Shown: positions 33,657 to 45,343 of the stretch, one piece after another
Layout: each line of letters begins with the position of its first letter
Numbering within the stretch: the first letter of the stretch is position 1
Source of the DNA: Penicillus capitatus
Lineage: Eukaryota > Chlorophyta
Direction of reading: 5' to 3'
DNA length: 64,000 nt
Assembly: GCA_965649825.1 (NCBI GenBank)
Contig: OZ287708.1
Location: 310,001-374,000, forward strand
Program-made: the position numbers and the translations under genes
The notes under the pieces: generated by a model
Databases searched by the model: none
What the model was told of the DNA's origin: nothing
What the model saw: the letters and a program-made list of their open reading frames with translations, nothing else

Positions 33657-34986
33657 ATGGAGCCAAGTTTTTATGGCCCTCAATCGAAATGGACCCTTTC
33701 AGAAGCGAAAACAAGAAACCGAGTCAAACCAATGAACCAGCACAAGATTGCAAAGAACAGACAGACAACGACTAACGTAACACGTCACGAGCATCCGTGC
33801 GCTTTCCATGAGAATGGGTCCATAGAAAAAGACGACAAGGGGAGTAGTTCAACGACGCGAAGGCAAAAACTATCGAGGCGTCCGACAACGCCCCTGGGGT
33901 AAATGGGCAGCTGAGATAAGAGATCCGAGCATTCGAGCTAGACGGTTGGTTAGGCACGCGGCAACGACGGCCTCATGAACGCAGTATCTATCGCGTAGGT
34001 GGCTGGGGACGTTTGATACTCCCGAAGCGGCTGCGCGTGCCTACGACACAGCAGCACGGGCCATTCGTGGACCAACAGCCAAGTGCAATTTTCCAACAAG
34101 CGACGACAGCCACAACACTGCTCCCTTTCCGACAAAGCCGACGACTTTCCGTCAAACGCGATCCCTAAAGGAACGATGCCCTTCCCATCCCCCCGACGAT
34201 TCCACGGACTCGAAAGGTACAACCGTTTTCGTGGGTCAATCGATGAAAGGTGACAGTGGTGGGTCTGGTGTGTCAGCAGGGTCTCATCATCAACCATCCA
34301 ATTCCATGATTCAAATTCAATGGAGTGGTACAACGACGGATCAGATCTCGGACGCTGGCAGCAGTGTACATGATGTGACGGCTTTTGTGCCGGAACCTGA
34401 TTTGCATGACTGCCTGCCTGACTGTGTGATAGAATGCAGTCCATCTGTCGATGTCACTTCATGGATGCTGCCACCAATGCAGTACTACCCAACAGACAAT
34501 GCATTGCACACAGAGGCGCTTAGCTTTCTGGACAGCGGTTTGGTAAATCCAGATGTTGATGTGACGCGATGCTTGGAAGAAAACAGCAGGGCTGGCGATT
34601 CCTCCAGTCTTGCATGTGTGGGGGTAACAGACATGGGACTATCCTCTACTGCGACAACGACAACCACAACGACGACGACAGCATCAGACCTCTCTCCTCT
34701 TCCCTGGATGAAATCCACATCTGTGCAGCACACGTCTCCAGATGCAGTGATAGGTTATGCTGAAGGACTTATGGGGCTGCGAAGCAATGAATGCAACTGC
34801 ATCGCCTGTGCTCTGGATATGCATGGTGCCTGCACTGAACTGGAGATGCTAAACACAACGCAAGGCCTTTTTTCTTATCTGCCTGATAATTCCCATTTTG
34901 GCCAAGATTCAATTTTCTTCGATTCCACTTCCACATCTACCTGGGAACCCCTCTGGGAGACAGGCTTATTTAGTGAGCTGTCGTAA
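33657..34986 (+). CDS. AP2/ERF-domain transcription factor
   Basis: Three exons: 33657-33776, 33826-33944, 33999-34986; 408 aa. The single AP2 domain (about residues 54-111) reads [19 protein letters not shown], then [19 protein letters not shown] and [13 protein letters not shown], almost the plant ERF consensus including the WAAEIRD DNA-contact strand. A basic stretch precedes it. The remaining about 295 residues are Ser/Thr/Asp-rich with a poly-Thr run (about residue 300) and several acidic/hydrophobic patches suited to transcription activation. ERF proteins bind GCC-type promoter elements in plants. An intron (33945-33998) splits the AP2 domain after RARR. Confidence 0.9.
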
Positions 34987-35326
34987 GTAGTTAAGATCCG
35001 GAAAAAAAGAATACTCCATTCATTTTTCTTAGTCCAATGAACTCATGGCGTATAGCTCACTTCTAGTTGCCATAAATTAGTTTCTTCGTCTTTTCTGCCA
35101 TTCGGTAAGGACTCGAGGGTGCTTTGTTTCCTTTCTTGGAGAAATTTATTTGCTTTGGTTACGTGGAGAATTTCCATTCTGTTACCAAAGCGTCTGCCAT
35201 TGTTATTGAGAAGGACTGAGGGACCCGCGTCGGTTAGTTTTTGTTTTACTTTGATCGAACGTGTCTTTCTCTCTAATTCTCAATCCCAATTTCAACAATG
35301 ACCGGAGAACGATGTAATGAACAACG
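34987..35326. other. Convergent intergenic region, AP2 gene / GARS
   Basis: 340 bp between two 3' ends; T-rich, expected to hold both 3' untranslated regions. No gene seen. Confidence 0.4.
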
Positions 35327-37176
35327 CTAAGATCGTTCTCCGCCCTTTTCTCGAGCAATGGCTCTGAACCCAATGTCTCGGCGGCAGAATCCCCCAGACC
35401 AATCGATACGATCCACACCCTAGATCAAAGAGCATGATTGGATCTCCACTTCAGAAAGAGGATGGGATGAACGTCGTAGGCTCTTTGTTGGGCTTCTGTA
35501 ACGCTCTGGCCAAGAGCCGTGACACCAAGGACGCGTCCTCCGCTGCTGATCAACTGACCATCTGCATCTAGTGCTGTTCCGGCATGAAAGATCTGTACAG
35601 CAAATACTGCCACCGTCAGCGATCGTCATGATGTACACCGATAGATACTTTGCCATGTGGAATGGAGCCGAGTTGCCGGATGCGTGTTCCCTTTTGGTAG
35701 GGTCCAGGGTAACCGCGTGATGCCATGACAACGGTCAGTGCATAGTCATCTGCCCATTCGATAGGCGGCGCAGCGTCTAGATTTCCTTCACAGGTTCTGA
35801 TCATGAGATCGAGTAGATCTGATTTCATTCGCAGCATGAGTGCCTGGCATTCGGGATCGCCAAAACGAACATTGAATTCCAATAGCTTCGCCTACAACGA
35901 AAGCTCGCAGGTGGCAGCCGTCATAAAAAGGAGGATGATGTGACTTGAGTGTGGTGGATCATGAGTCCGGCGAAGAGCACACCTTTGAACGGTATTCCAG
36001 CCTTCGCCATTGCCGATGCTATCGGCTGCACAATCTCTGAGAGAATCGCCTTCTCCATTTCCAAAGTCACAGCCGGTGCAGGAGAGTACGCTCCCATACC
36101 GCCTGTATTCTCTCCGACATCTCCTTCGCCAACAGCTTTGTGATCCTGACAACAGACAGCGTTTAATGCTCCGGCTCCGTGTCATTGTCAGGAACTGACT
36201 TGGGCAGATGTCAAGGGCAGCACTGTCTCTCCGTCGATAAGAGCAAAGTAAGATGCCTCTTCTCCTCTGAGATACTCCTCGATCACAAGGCGCGAACCTG
36301 AAGTCCCGTCATTCTGTTATCGGCGGAGTGGCTGCTTGACCTGCTGTGCCGAAGCATTGTTGTAGGAGAATTCGATCGACCGCGGCATGAGCTTCCTCTT
36401 TCGTTTTGCATACAATGACTCCCTTGCCTGCTGCCAGACCATCTGCCTTCACCACAATAGGAACATTTTGCGCATAAATGTAGTCCTTCGCGGCAGAGGC
36501 ATCTGTGAACTGTGCATAGGCGCCAGTAGGGATGCCTGATTTTTCACAAAGCGCCTGGAACACACACGAATCATTTGTCGAGGAATGGGACCAGTATGAT
36601 CGCAAAGATCCACCCACTTTCATAAAGGCTTTGGAGCCCTCCAATTGAGCAGCTTCCTTCGATGGACCGAATGCCATGACTCCTGCCATACTGAGATCAT
36701 CAACAATACCGCTGACCAGAGGCGCCTCCGGTCCAACCACCACTAGATCAATTCCACGCTTCTTACAGAAATCCACCACCTCCATTGCACAATCCACTGT
36801 TCCACACTCCCTCCTCGACATTCCGCTTGCACTTCTTCGTGATCGTGGATGTCTTGAATGGGCGGGTGTTGGATGTCTGGCTCTTTGAGGATGCCGGCAT
36901 TGCCAGGTGCGCAGTACAATGCCCCACATCGATCCGATTGGCGCAGCTTCCAACAGAGAGCATGTTCGCGTCCGCCACCGCCCAAGATCAAGACATTCGT
37001 CTACCCCTCATCTCTCACGTCACCAAATCTCCGTTCGCCTTTACTTGAGAGGCCGCGACGGCTATGGAACCGCCCTTCCGACGTGATCGCGGCTGAGAGC
37101 GTCGTCGTCCAATCGACGATCCTCGGAGGGCGGCAGTACGCATCTGTCGAACGTTCATGTCGTTCATGAGTGGCAT
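35327..37176 (-). CDS. purD: Phosphoribosylamine-glycine ligase (GARS)
   Basis: Nine exons: 37045-37176, 36833-37000, 36618-36779, 36341-36554, 36200-36297, 35945-36145, 35649-35891, 35473-35592, 35327-35419; 476 aa. GARS makes glycinamide ribonucleotide, step two of purine synthesis. ATP-grasp hallmarks are complete: [73 protein letters not shown] and [20 protein letters not shown]. It is a stand-alone enzyme (no fused AIRS or GART), as in bacteria and plants. The N-terminus is Arg/Ser-rich and acid-poor, a likely plastid or mitochondrial targeting sequence; Met at 37176, 37167 or 37158 could start it. Divergent from RPB5. Confidence 0.94.
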
Positions 37177-37196
37177 TTCGTGTCGTCTCTCAAAAG
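37177..37196. promoter_or_regulatory. Extremely short divergent start region, GARS / RPB5
   Basis: Between 20 and 38 bp separate the possible GARS start codons and the RPB5 start codon. Either transcripts overlap or promoters lie inside the coding regions. Confidence 0.5.
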
Positions 37197-37981
37197 ATGG
37201 ACATTCAGAACAACGCAGCACTGGAATCGGCTACTCGCGTCTTTCGTGCACGGAAGACCACTTTAGAGATGCTCACCGATCGCGGATACCACATTCCGAA
37301 GGCACGCGCGTCTCCCTTCCATATCTGACTCAACAGCAACTCCTGTAGGAAGACTGGACATCTCTTGACCACTTTCTCGAGGTCCACGGGACAGATCTGC
37401 GACGAGAGAGTCTCACTCAAGTCTTCCACAAACCGGCAGATCACACAGACCAAGTGCCCATCTCCATTCCTGCAGCAATATTCCTCCGCGAATCGCAACG
37501 GTGTAGATTTTCGTGTATTTTGCCGAAGATGAGAAGGTCGGTGTGGCCACCGTCAAAAGTCTGCATCAGAAAATGAAGTCAGAGAACGCGCATCGCGCCA
37601 TTATGATTATCCATGGCAAACTGAGCCCGTTCGTGCGCTCTGCTCTGAACAATATGGAAGATCAGTATCGCATCGAGGTCTTTCAAGAACAGGAGCTCCT
37701 TGTCAACATCACCAAACATGTCTTGGTTCCGGAGCATCACGTTCTGAGCCAGCAGGAAAAGCAGGACCTCCTTGGGGAATACAAACTGAAAGACAATCAA
37801 CTGCCACGCATTCAAGCAAGCTCTCTTCTCAGTTTCAGCGTCGGCATTGACTGGGTCATGCTGTGGTCAGTTGACAGATCCAGTCGCTCGGTACTTTGGC
37901 ATGTCCCGCGGAGAAGTGGTTCGGATCATACGGCCCAGTGAGACGGCCGGGCGTTATGTGACTTACCGAATCGCCTTTTGA
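37197..37981 (+). CDS. RPABC1: RNA polymerase I/II/III shared subunit RPB5
   Basis: Four exons: 37197-37301, 37349-37453, 37507-37815, 37871-37981; 209 aa, the family's normal size (about 210). RPB5 sits at the lower jaw of all three nuclear RNA polymerases. The C-terminal assembly domain is textbook: [47 protein letters not shown] and [12 protein letters not shown]. Two of its three introns appear to use GC donors: 37302-37348 (AAG|GCACGC) and 37816-37870 (CAA|GCAAGC). GT alternatives break the frame or insert residues into the invariant [13 protein letters not shown] region. Divergent from GARS. Confidence 0.95.
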
Positions 37982-38100
37982 GATGTCATTGTCTGTCTGT
38001 CACTGTAGAATATACGCCATTATTTGCATGATGCTCATTAGATCTTGGATCCCGTGCCCAACGCACGTTTTTATTGCGTCGAAGTACTGCAGCGCGCATC

Positions 38101-39655
38101 ATGGCTCAAGTTGCGAACATGATTACGCGCATTGCCCCAACGGCACGCGTTCACGGGGCGCGGATCCGTCCGCACGTCTCGAGTTCGTTGCGTCGCGGCG
38201 ATGTCGGTTCTGCCCACAGATTTTTCGGCGCTCCGGTTCGGCAATCTCCGTTCGTTGCGGCACCTTTTACGCGACGTGTTCATGCGATGCCCGTTCTTGC
38301 GATGGCGAAGAAATCGGTTGGCGATCTGATGGGTGCCGATCTCAAGGGCAAGACCGTGTTTGTACGTGCCGATCTCAACGTCCCACTCGACGGAGATCGA
38401 AAAATCACAGACGACACACGTGTGCGTGCAGCAGTGCCAACTCTGAAATACTTAGTCGACGCTGGGGCCAAAGTTTTGTTGACATCGCATCTGGGCCGGC
38501 CAAAATCTGGACCCGAAGACAAATTTAGACTCGACCCCGTTGTCCCACGTCTCTCCGAGCTCGTCGGGAGCACCGTCAAAAAAGTGAACGATTGCGTGGG
38601 CGATACCGTCAAATCTGCCGTTTCTACAATGTCTGATGGCGAAGTGCAAGAATCTCACACTTTCCCTCTTTCTCACACAAATGCCCTAGATCCTGCTATT
38701 GGAGAATGTTCGGTTTTACAAGGAAGAGACCAAGAATGATCCGGGATTCTCTGAGAAGGTAAGAGGCGGTGTGTGATGCCAGATGGATGATGTTGTTGTG
38801 TAGTTGGCAGCAAATGCTGAGCTGTATGTGAATGACGCTTTCGGAACTGCCCATCGAGCACACAGTTCGACAGAAGGCGTGACGAAGTTTCTGAAACCCT
38901 GCGTTGCCGGATTCCTTCTGCAAAAGGAATTGGATTATCTCGACGGAGCTGTCAGCAATCCTAAACGTCCCTTCTGTGCGATCGTGGGCGGATCGAAAGT
39001 CTCATCCAAAATCACTGTCATCGAGAGTCTCCTCGGGAAAGTGGACAAAATCATACTTGGGTAACATCTCGACCTGACGATCCCATCTTCTGAATACACA
39101 GATCTGTCTGTTTCTAGTGGAGGAATGGTGTTCACCTTCTACAAGGCTAGAGGGTTGAATGTGGGAAGCTCTTTGGTGGAGGAAGACAAACTGGATCTCG
39201 CGAAGGATCTGGAAGCAAAGGCAAAGGCAGCAGGGGTGGAGTTTATTCTGCCGACGGATATCGTTGTGGCCGACAAGTTCGATGCCGCCGCCAATTCGAA
39301 AGTCGTCGCCGCCGAGGAGATTCCGGATGGTTGGATGGGATTAGATATTGGACCGGCGTCCATTGACAGCCTCAAGAAAACACTGTCTGAGTGCCAGACA
39401 GTGGTATGGAACGGTCCTATGGGCGTGTTCGAGTTTGAGAAATTCGCAGCCGGCACTCTGGGCATTGCTCAGTGTCTGGCCGAACTGACAGACAAAGGAT
39501 GCACGACCATCATCGGCGGCGGCGATTCTGTCGCTGCTGTGGAGCAGGCGGGACTGGGATCAAGAATGAGTCACATTTCAACAGGCGGCGGAGCTTCGTT
39601 GGAACTACTCGAAGGAAAGGTCTTGCCTGGTGTGGCTGCTCTCGATGAAGCATAA
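38101..39655 (+). CDS. PGK: Phosphoglycerate kinase, chloroplast type
   Basis: Four exons: 38101-38643, 38690-38758, 38804-39060, 39118-39655; 468 aa. In plastids it phosphorylates 3-phosphoglycerate with ATP in the Calvin cycle. The mature part begins AKKSVGDL like plant chloroplast PGK. Substrate motifs [31 protein letters not shown], the adenine-binding [11 protein letters not shown] and the C-terminal [11 protein letters not shown] and [17 protein letters not shown] are intact. The first about 65 residues are basic and rich in Ala, Ser, Arg and Phe ([12 protein letters not shown]), a transit peptide without an obvious ER signal. Introns are 45-57 bp. Close similarity to chloroplast forms indicates cyanobacterial-type ancestry. 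Confidence 0.97.
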
Positions 39656-39777
39656 AGGGCATTTTGGTATGATGATTTCATTTTTTGTGATCCGACGCAT
39701 TGCCGTCAATACATCCTTCGAGTCTGGGATGAATGGATAGATGGATGGATGACACTCTTCAATTAAGTGTTTGGGCC

Positions 39778-41749
39778 TCATGATCGACTGCTGAAGAGTG
39801 AGAAGCAGGTCACTGCTGTCGACAAGAGTATGGGCAAAAAGAGAGGCAGGTAGATTCCGAGCTTGTGCTCTGGGGGAAAGTTTTCCCTCGAGACGATAGC
39901 GGGGTGTGAAAAGGCCAGCTCTGCTAGATGCTTAGAATGGCTGGCTGCCTGTGCAGCGCCTGTCACATCACCAGTCCTGAGCTTTAACAACGTCGTTTCG
40001 ACAGCCGCCAGTGATGCAAGCACCTAAAGAACGCCCATCCACCAAAGGCGATAAGTATGGAAGGACACAGACTTGGTCTTGGATGATATCCGGGACTTCC
40101 AAGTTGGGTATCGTGTCGACCAAATTCACAAGGGACAACAAGATATGAACACTTGTTCCGGTATCTTGGGTCAGTTTCTTCAGCACCAGCCATTCCACTT
40201 CGTTCTGTGCAAATCCCTCTTCCAAAAATCGCACGTGTGAGATTCCCTTTTCCTGTGGCATCTCATCGAAACCCAATGACAGACGCAGCATCGTCACAGC
40301 AGCTTCTGCAATCGACTGTTCGTCTTCTTCGTTCAGATCTGCCCCTCTCGGCGGCGGCATAGATCCCTTGTTGAGGTGTTTGTTCAGAATATGAACGCCT
40401 CCCCACGACGGGACAAAGAAGGACTGTGTTTGTCCTGCGTCCAGATGGAGGCTGAGAGGAGACGCGTCTTTGGGCGGAATGTACGCCATGAAATGCAAAA
40501 CATATGGCAGTGTGCCCTCTCCTCGAACACTGGCAGTCACTTTTCCACTCGGATCGACATCCCACTCATTGTTAACACAGAAGGGAAGATCAGACGGATC
40601 GATCGTGAAGGACTCCATGCTGACATTCCACTTCGGATCGACCAGAAGATCACAATCCATAATAACCTAACACAAGCAGCCACAAAACGCCGTCGGAGCA
40701 CATCTCATTGGATCAAACAACATGACTTTCTAAGCTGACGTTAAAAGGTGTCAGTTGATGTAGTGTTGCCGTCAGCCAATCGGATTCGATACGGGTAAAG
40801 TTCCACTGCCAATATCCGTTTCTCGGGTCGGAGCTGCACAATGTGAACGACAGCAACAGTTCGGTCGAGAATTCCATGTCGCTGCCTAAGAAGTTGGCCA
40901 GTGCGTGTCAACCGACATTCGATCCTAAAGATGACCATCACTTGATGGTCGATCGAGGAAAGCATCTCTGAGAAAAGCGTCGAGAAAAGACAGGACTTGA
41001 TTCTCCAGGGGTGATGAACCTACTGATGGCGTAGCTATCTGCATCCAACTGTTGTGGCCATGTACCATGGGTTGGCTTTCCTTGACAGTATCTATAGGAC
41101 ACACCTGTTCTCGGTGACCAAGGGGAGATAATGATGTGACGTGTGGCAGGGAACAGGAGAATATGATAGGACGTCTGATCCTCTACTGTGCGAAAGCATT
41201 TTTCGAGATCCATCGCTATCTGCTCAGTCGATCCAGAAGTGGCGGAATCTGTTAGAAACGTGTCCAGTAGACATTGTTCTTCAGGTTGCCCGATGGATTT
41301 GGGATCCATCAGATCCACAAACTGCACTGTGGATACGATCTCTAGAAAAGAGGTGCTCGCGCTTTTTACGGCGCCTTCAAGGTTCCTTTTAATCCCAGAT
41401 GCATTCTCGGACGCTAAGTACACCACATACATATCTCGCACTGAGTGTTGCATGTGAGATGTCAGCACTACGAGGCAAAAACGAGTAGATCGTGAAATGT
41501 AAAGGCAGTTTGAGTGCGTTCGATGATTTTAGGAGAGAGGAGAGTGTTTGGATTCGTTCTCTCGGCAGAGGCGGTCTTGAGATGAGCGTCGTTTGCCACC
41601 ACACAGGCAATCCTTACGCCAACAACGTAGCGCTCTCGATGCAGAGAGGCAGAAATACCCAAGAGGAAATAGCAGATGATGCTGGCAAGGACAAAACCAT
41701 TCTGCCTCCTTTTCAGAGTAGAGACGACGGAAGTGCTCGATCGCGTCAT
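39778..41749 (-). CDS. PIGS: GPI transamidase subunit PIG-S
   Basis: A minus-strand multi-exon gene; exons include about 41705-41749, the VWWQTTLISRPPLP exon (about 41460-41610), about 40990-41440, 40741-40965, about 40025-40660, and 39778-40020. One internal junction near 41440-41480 is unresolved. PIG-S is part of the ER complex that attaches GPI anchors to proteins. The layout fits the family: an N-terminal transmembrane helix (GFVLASIICYFLLG), then the VWW...PLP motif just after it, a large lumenal domain containing FFVPSWGGVHILN (the PRWGG motif), and a C-terminal transmembrane helix (IYLPLFLPILLSTAVTCF) preceded by the usual AELAFSHP segment. Confidence 0.8.
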
Positions 41750-44230
41750 CAAGACGTCAGTCTCTTTGGGTCTTCTCGCGTGTTGGCTATCCTTCAGACG
41801 CGGACGATGGTTTCGTTTCTCGATCGCGTACTAGAAGACCTGCGCTTCCGACTGTGTGTCAGATACGTCTCCGAGACGTCCGTTGCGATATCTCTGTTTT
41901 TCCGATAAAGGCGTCAGACAGAAATGTCATGCCACAAAACACGCTCTTTACATCCGGAGAGATGTTTAAAGTATTGTGCTAGATCGAAGCCACTCTGATA
42001 CAGAGACAGATTGAAAGAATCCTCGATGTTGCTATCCACTCTTGGTGGAGTCTCATCGACATCGAGCACGCAATGTCGACTAGGGTGTGTTCCATTCGCC
42101 ACCGCAACACCTTTGCTTTTATATGAGACAAGTACTCTGTGTACGTTATCGATTGCTTTGTTTGACGTTCTGTTTTCAGGTTGCTTGATCGGATGGCGAT
42201 TTCTCAACGCATTTACACCCTTCTAATCATTGTGTCTCAGAATCTTTGCCTGCTGTACATTATGGGACAAACATAGGCGAGTCATGGCGTTTGTTTTTGC
42301 CTCGGCAAACAAGAACAGTCTTGGAATTGTGGAAGGGGAGCCAAAAGCTAAAAGATCTTAAAACGAAAAGAGCTTATTCGAGACATCACAGCCTCCGCGT
42401 TTTGTTGTCATGCAGCAGGAGAAAGAAAGATGACAGCTGGGTACAGAGAAAATGTAGATTTACCAGTGACGATGTAAAAAACAAGTGCGACGAACATTTC
42501 TTGCCTCGCAACGCAAAACACAGGACAAACAGAATATAGGCGAAGGGTTAGACTAGATAGATGATTCGTTCAATATCTGCGAGTTCGTTAGACACATGAT
42601 CTCTTGCGACGGCTCTCAAGCATCAGCAGAGAAGCGTCCAGCGTTTCTGGACAGCGCAGCTTCTTTCACTGAACTTCTGCTCACTGCTGGCACCAAGGAA
42701 TTGCTTTCCGTCTGTATTCTTGAGCCCGGCGGGGTGTTGTGTGTAGAACCAGTCAACCAATCAACCAACATGGTCTGATGGGTGCGTGAGATCGCTATCG
42801 CACTGAACGGAGGTAAGTGTTGGGTATGAGATCAGGCAGGTAGGTATGCAGGTTGGACGGACGGACGATCATGAGCCACCAAAACAATCACCACAGGATG
42901 CTTACATGAATGTAATCTTAGTTCATTTACAATGGAAATAAAACTCATTGTTCTCTTCTGCAGCCAAGAAAAACAACCCCGTTCGCTTTTGGCTCAATCG
43001 TCTGTCGTCAACAACAGTCAAGATCAACAAATCAAGGCACAAGAAATCTCTTAGAAGAGCATCTATTTGCTTGTATTGAGGGTGCATTGAACAGAAGCAA
43101 TGGTCGTCCACGTATTGGTCACAAATTGACAGGGACCAAAAAGAACTTCAAACACTGGGATGTGTTATCCCTCCGTTAGAAACATTTATTTCTGTCCTTA
43201 TTGAACCAAGAACGTCCTTCATGCGACCTGGATAGACGGAAAACACCGTTGGGGTAGATTCTGAAGACCCATCAGACAGTCGTAGGCTTGTCGTCATAGT
43301 CGTCGTCACTTGTTGCTGTTGTCATGATTGTTGTTGTTTATAACAGTCTTGTCTTGCTCTGGTGTGCATCATATGTGACTTCTTCAAAAGTCGAAAATCA
43401 TGCGTTGTCGTCACTGCATTATTTAAAGCTGTGATGCAAGACCTATTAAAAACAAAGAATTAAATTAGCCAAAAACTGCCACCCCGGAAGAGAACCATTT
43501 AATAAACCAACACAAAGCAAAAAACACTAAAATGCTGTATCAGTGCGGATCTCCAGATGCACACGACGCCATCTAAAAAGCGGCGGCGCCGCACGCCCGA
43601 AAAAGAAATCTAGACTGACACAGACATTTCGTGACAGTTGGACAACTGCAGTCTGGTCAAACACTGAATTCACTAGCGGACAATTAATCTGTCTAATGCG
43701 CTAACGTCAAAAGAGTAAATCTGGAATTGTGCTAAGTGATTGCACAGAAGAGTAAAAGCGAATCGTGAATGACATTGTTTGTTTCCCAACTTCGTACTTC
43801 TCGATACCACCACCACCATCATCATCACCGATGTCGGCAATAGATAGAACATCATCGCCAATATCATCATCGGACGATAAACGATGCACCATGATCGAAA
43901 TTCAACACACAGCAATCATCATCACCACCACCACTACCACATCGACAACAACAACGACGACGATGAAACAATCAATCAATCAGTACAGTTTGGTATCCAT
44001 CAAAGGGCCCCCATCACAATGCGTCAGTTTCTGTCTGTTTGACGAAGAACAAGAATGAGGGGGCGTTTGCAGGAAAGAGAAGTACACAACGACTCATACA
44101 GCTCGGGGAAATCTATCTTGCCTCTTCGTTATCGTCAGGAGACGGAACGGACTATACTAAAAAACAGTGTTGGTCAAGCTGCGGTGTCCACGTCTTGGTC
44201 CTGCTTCAGTTGGTTGCTGATTGGTTGTTG
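41750..44230. other. About 2.5-kb gene-poor interval
   Basis: No supported gene. A minus-strand open stretch at 41914-42207 is protein-like but has no ATG. From about 42.5 to 43.7 kb the DNA is AT-rich and unstructured. Microsatellites lie near 43.8-44.0 kb. Confidence 0.4.
43806..43970. repeat. Trinucleotide microsatellites (ACC/ATC/ACA types)
   Basis: Runs of CACCACCACCATCATCATCACC near 43810 and ATCATCACCACCACCACTACC to ACAACAACAACGACGACGATG at about 43918-43965. They produce Pro/Ser/Thr runs in spurious ORFs. Confidence 0.85.
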
Positions 44231-44906
44231 TTATGACAGGCACATGGCTTTAGCGAGGAGAACAGCTGTTGGCATGGGAAGTGCCTCTGGCGGTGGCGAA
44301 TTGAAACAAATGGGACCGGCGAATAACGAACACACACTGGCTGGCTGAAAGGTATAGGCTCCTTCGTCGCTGTCTTCCTTCTTTGACAGGAGCGTCACAC
44401 TCGCGACGGAGTGCCCACCAAAATGACGCTCGCGCACGCGACTGCGCCGGTTACGCGCTTCTTCGGTCGCATGATTGTAGGGACGGCTGCCCATTCCTCC
44501 GCGGCGAGAAGACCGAGGACTTGTTCGTTTGTATCCTCCACTTCCATTACCGCCGCCGCCTCCATTTTTTGATGCGCCTCGAACATAACTCCCATCCCTG
44601 AACACAAACGAACGAACATACATCCCTCTCTCCACCAAACATATACACCCACGATTTCTGCTTAGTCGACTTTTCCACTGGAGAATCAGAGGCGTCGCTA
44701 AAGTAAGGAATGAGCTTTCTTCCAAAGCCCGGATGTCGCGTAGTCGGTCGCGTTTGACACTGCTCTATCATACGGTCTAACAGCAACTCGGAGTCTCCAC
44801 AGAAAGAACCCGCGTTGTTTTCCCTCTGTAACAGAGCAGTGACATCCGTGAACACACAAGACGCCGGCACTTGTGCGTCCCTACCAGGTTTTCGCTGACG
44901 GTGCAT
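44231..44906 (-). CDS. Protein with C-terminal PNRC-like motif
   Basis: Two exons, 44653-44906 and 44231-44597, joined across a 55-bp intron; 206 aa. Residues 90-130 are Gly/Asn/Arg-rich (an RGG-like low-complexity region). Near the C-terminus the segment FAGPICFNSPPPEALPMP matches the short YAG-x-F-x-SPxPxxLPxP motif of PNRC proteins, which in animals and plants link to the decapping machinery (DCP1) in nonsense-mediated decay. I infer an RNA-decay role from this motif only. The start is the first ATG in the frame; the frame stays open upstream to about 44981. Confidence 0.55.
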
Positions 44907-45343
44907 GAAGTGGCGATGCCCGCAGCATCGCTCAAGTGTAAAGTCATTCGAACACGTAACTACGTGCGTTGATGGACTCACAGTGCGTAACAGTGTGCGA
45001 AGCCGTGGCTTCGACTCAGCTTGGTATGAACAACCCGAAAAGGCGATACGAAAACACCTGACGTGAAATTCCGCCGACCGTCAAACTAGGCTGATGTGAC
45101 AGCTCATGATCGATCCGTATTCTCAGGCAGCGTCCGACCCTTTCACTGCAACTGCACGATGCCAACCAGCTCTCAACCGCCACACTTGGTGTCTACGACG
45201 ACCAGTGAATACGAACCGAATGCCCCATGGGCATCAAAGGGGCGCCAAGCGAAGAGATGAACGGCTCGCTTGTTCTCAGAACTCGTGACTTGATTTTGCA
45301 TCGTGATAGGAATAGGGAAAGAATGGATGTGTCGTACAATTCG
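44907..45343. other. Divergent intergenic region upstream of MYG1-like gene
   Basis: 437 bp. Frames remain open on both strands but with no recognisable exon. It probably holds the promoters of the PNRC-like and first MYG1-like genes. Confidence 0.35.

Noticed and set aside
41914-42207. 97-codon minus-strand ORF
   Set aside because: No ATG and no splice partner; composition is plausible but not enough for a gene call.
43765-44058. 97-codon plus-strand ORF with Pro and Thr runs
   Set aside because: Produced by trinucleotide microsatellites.
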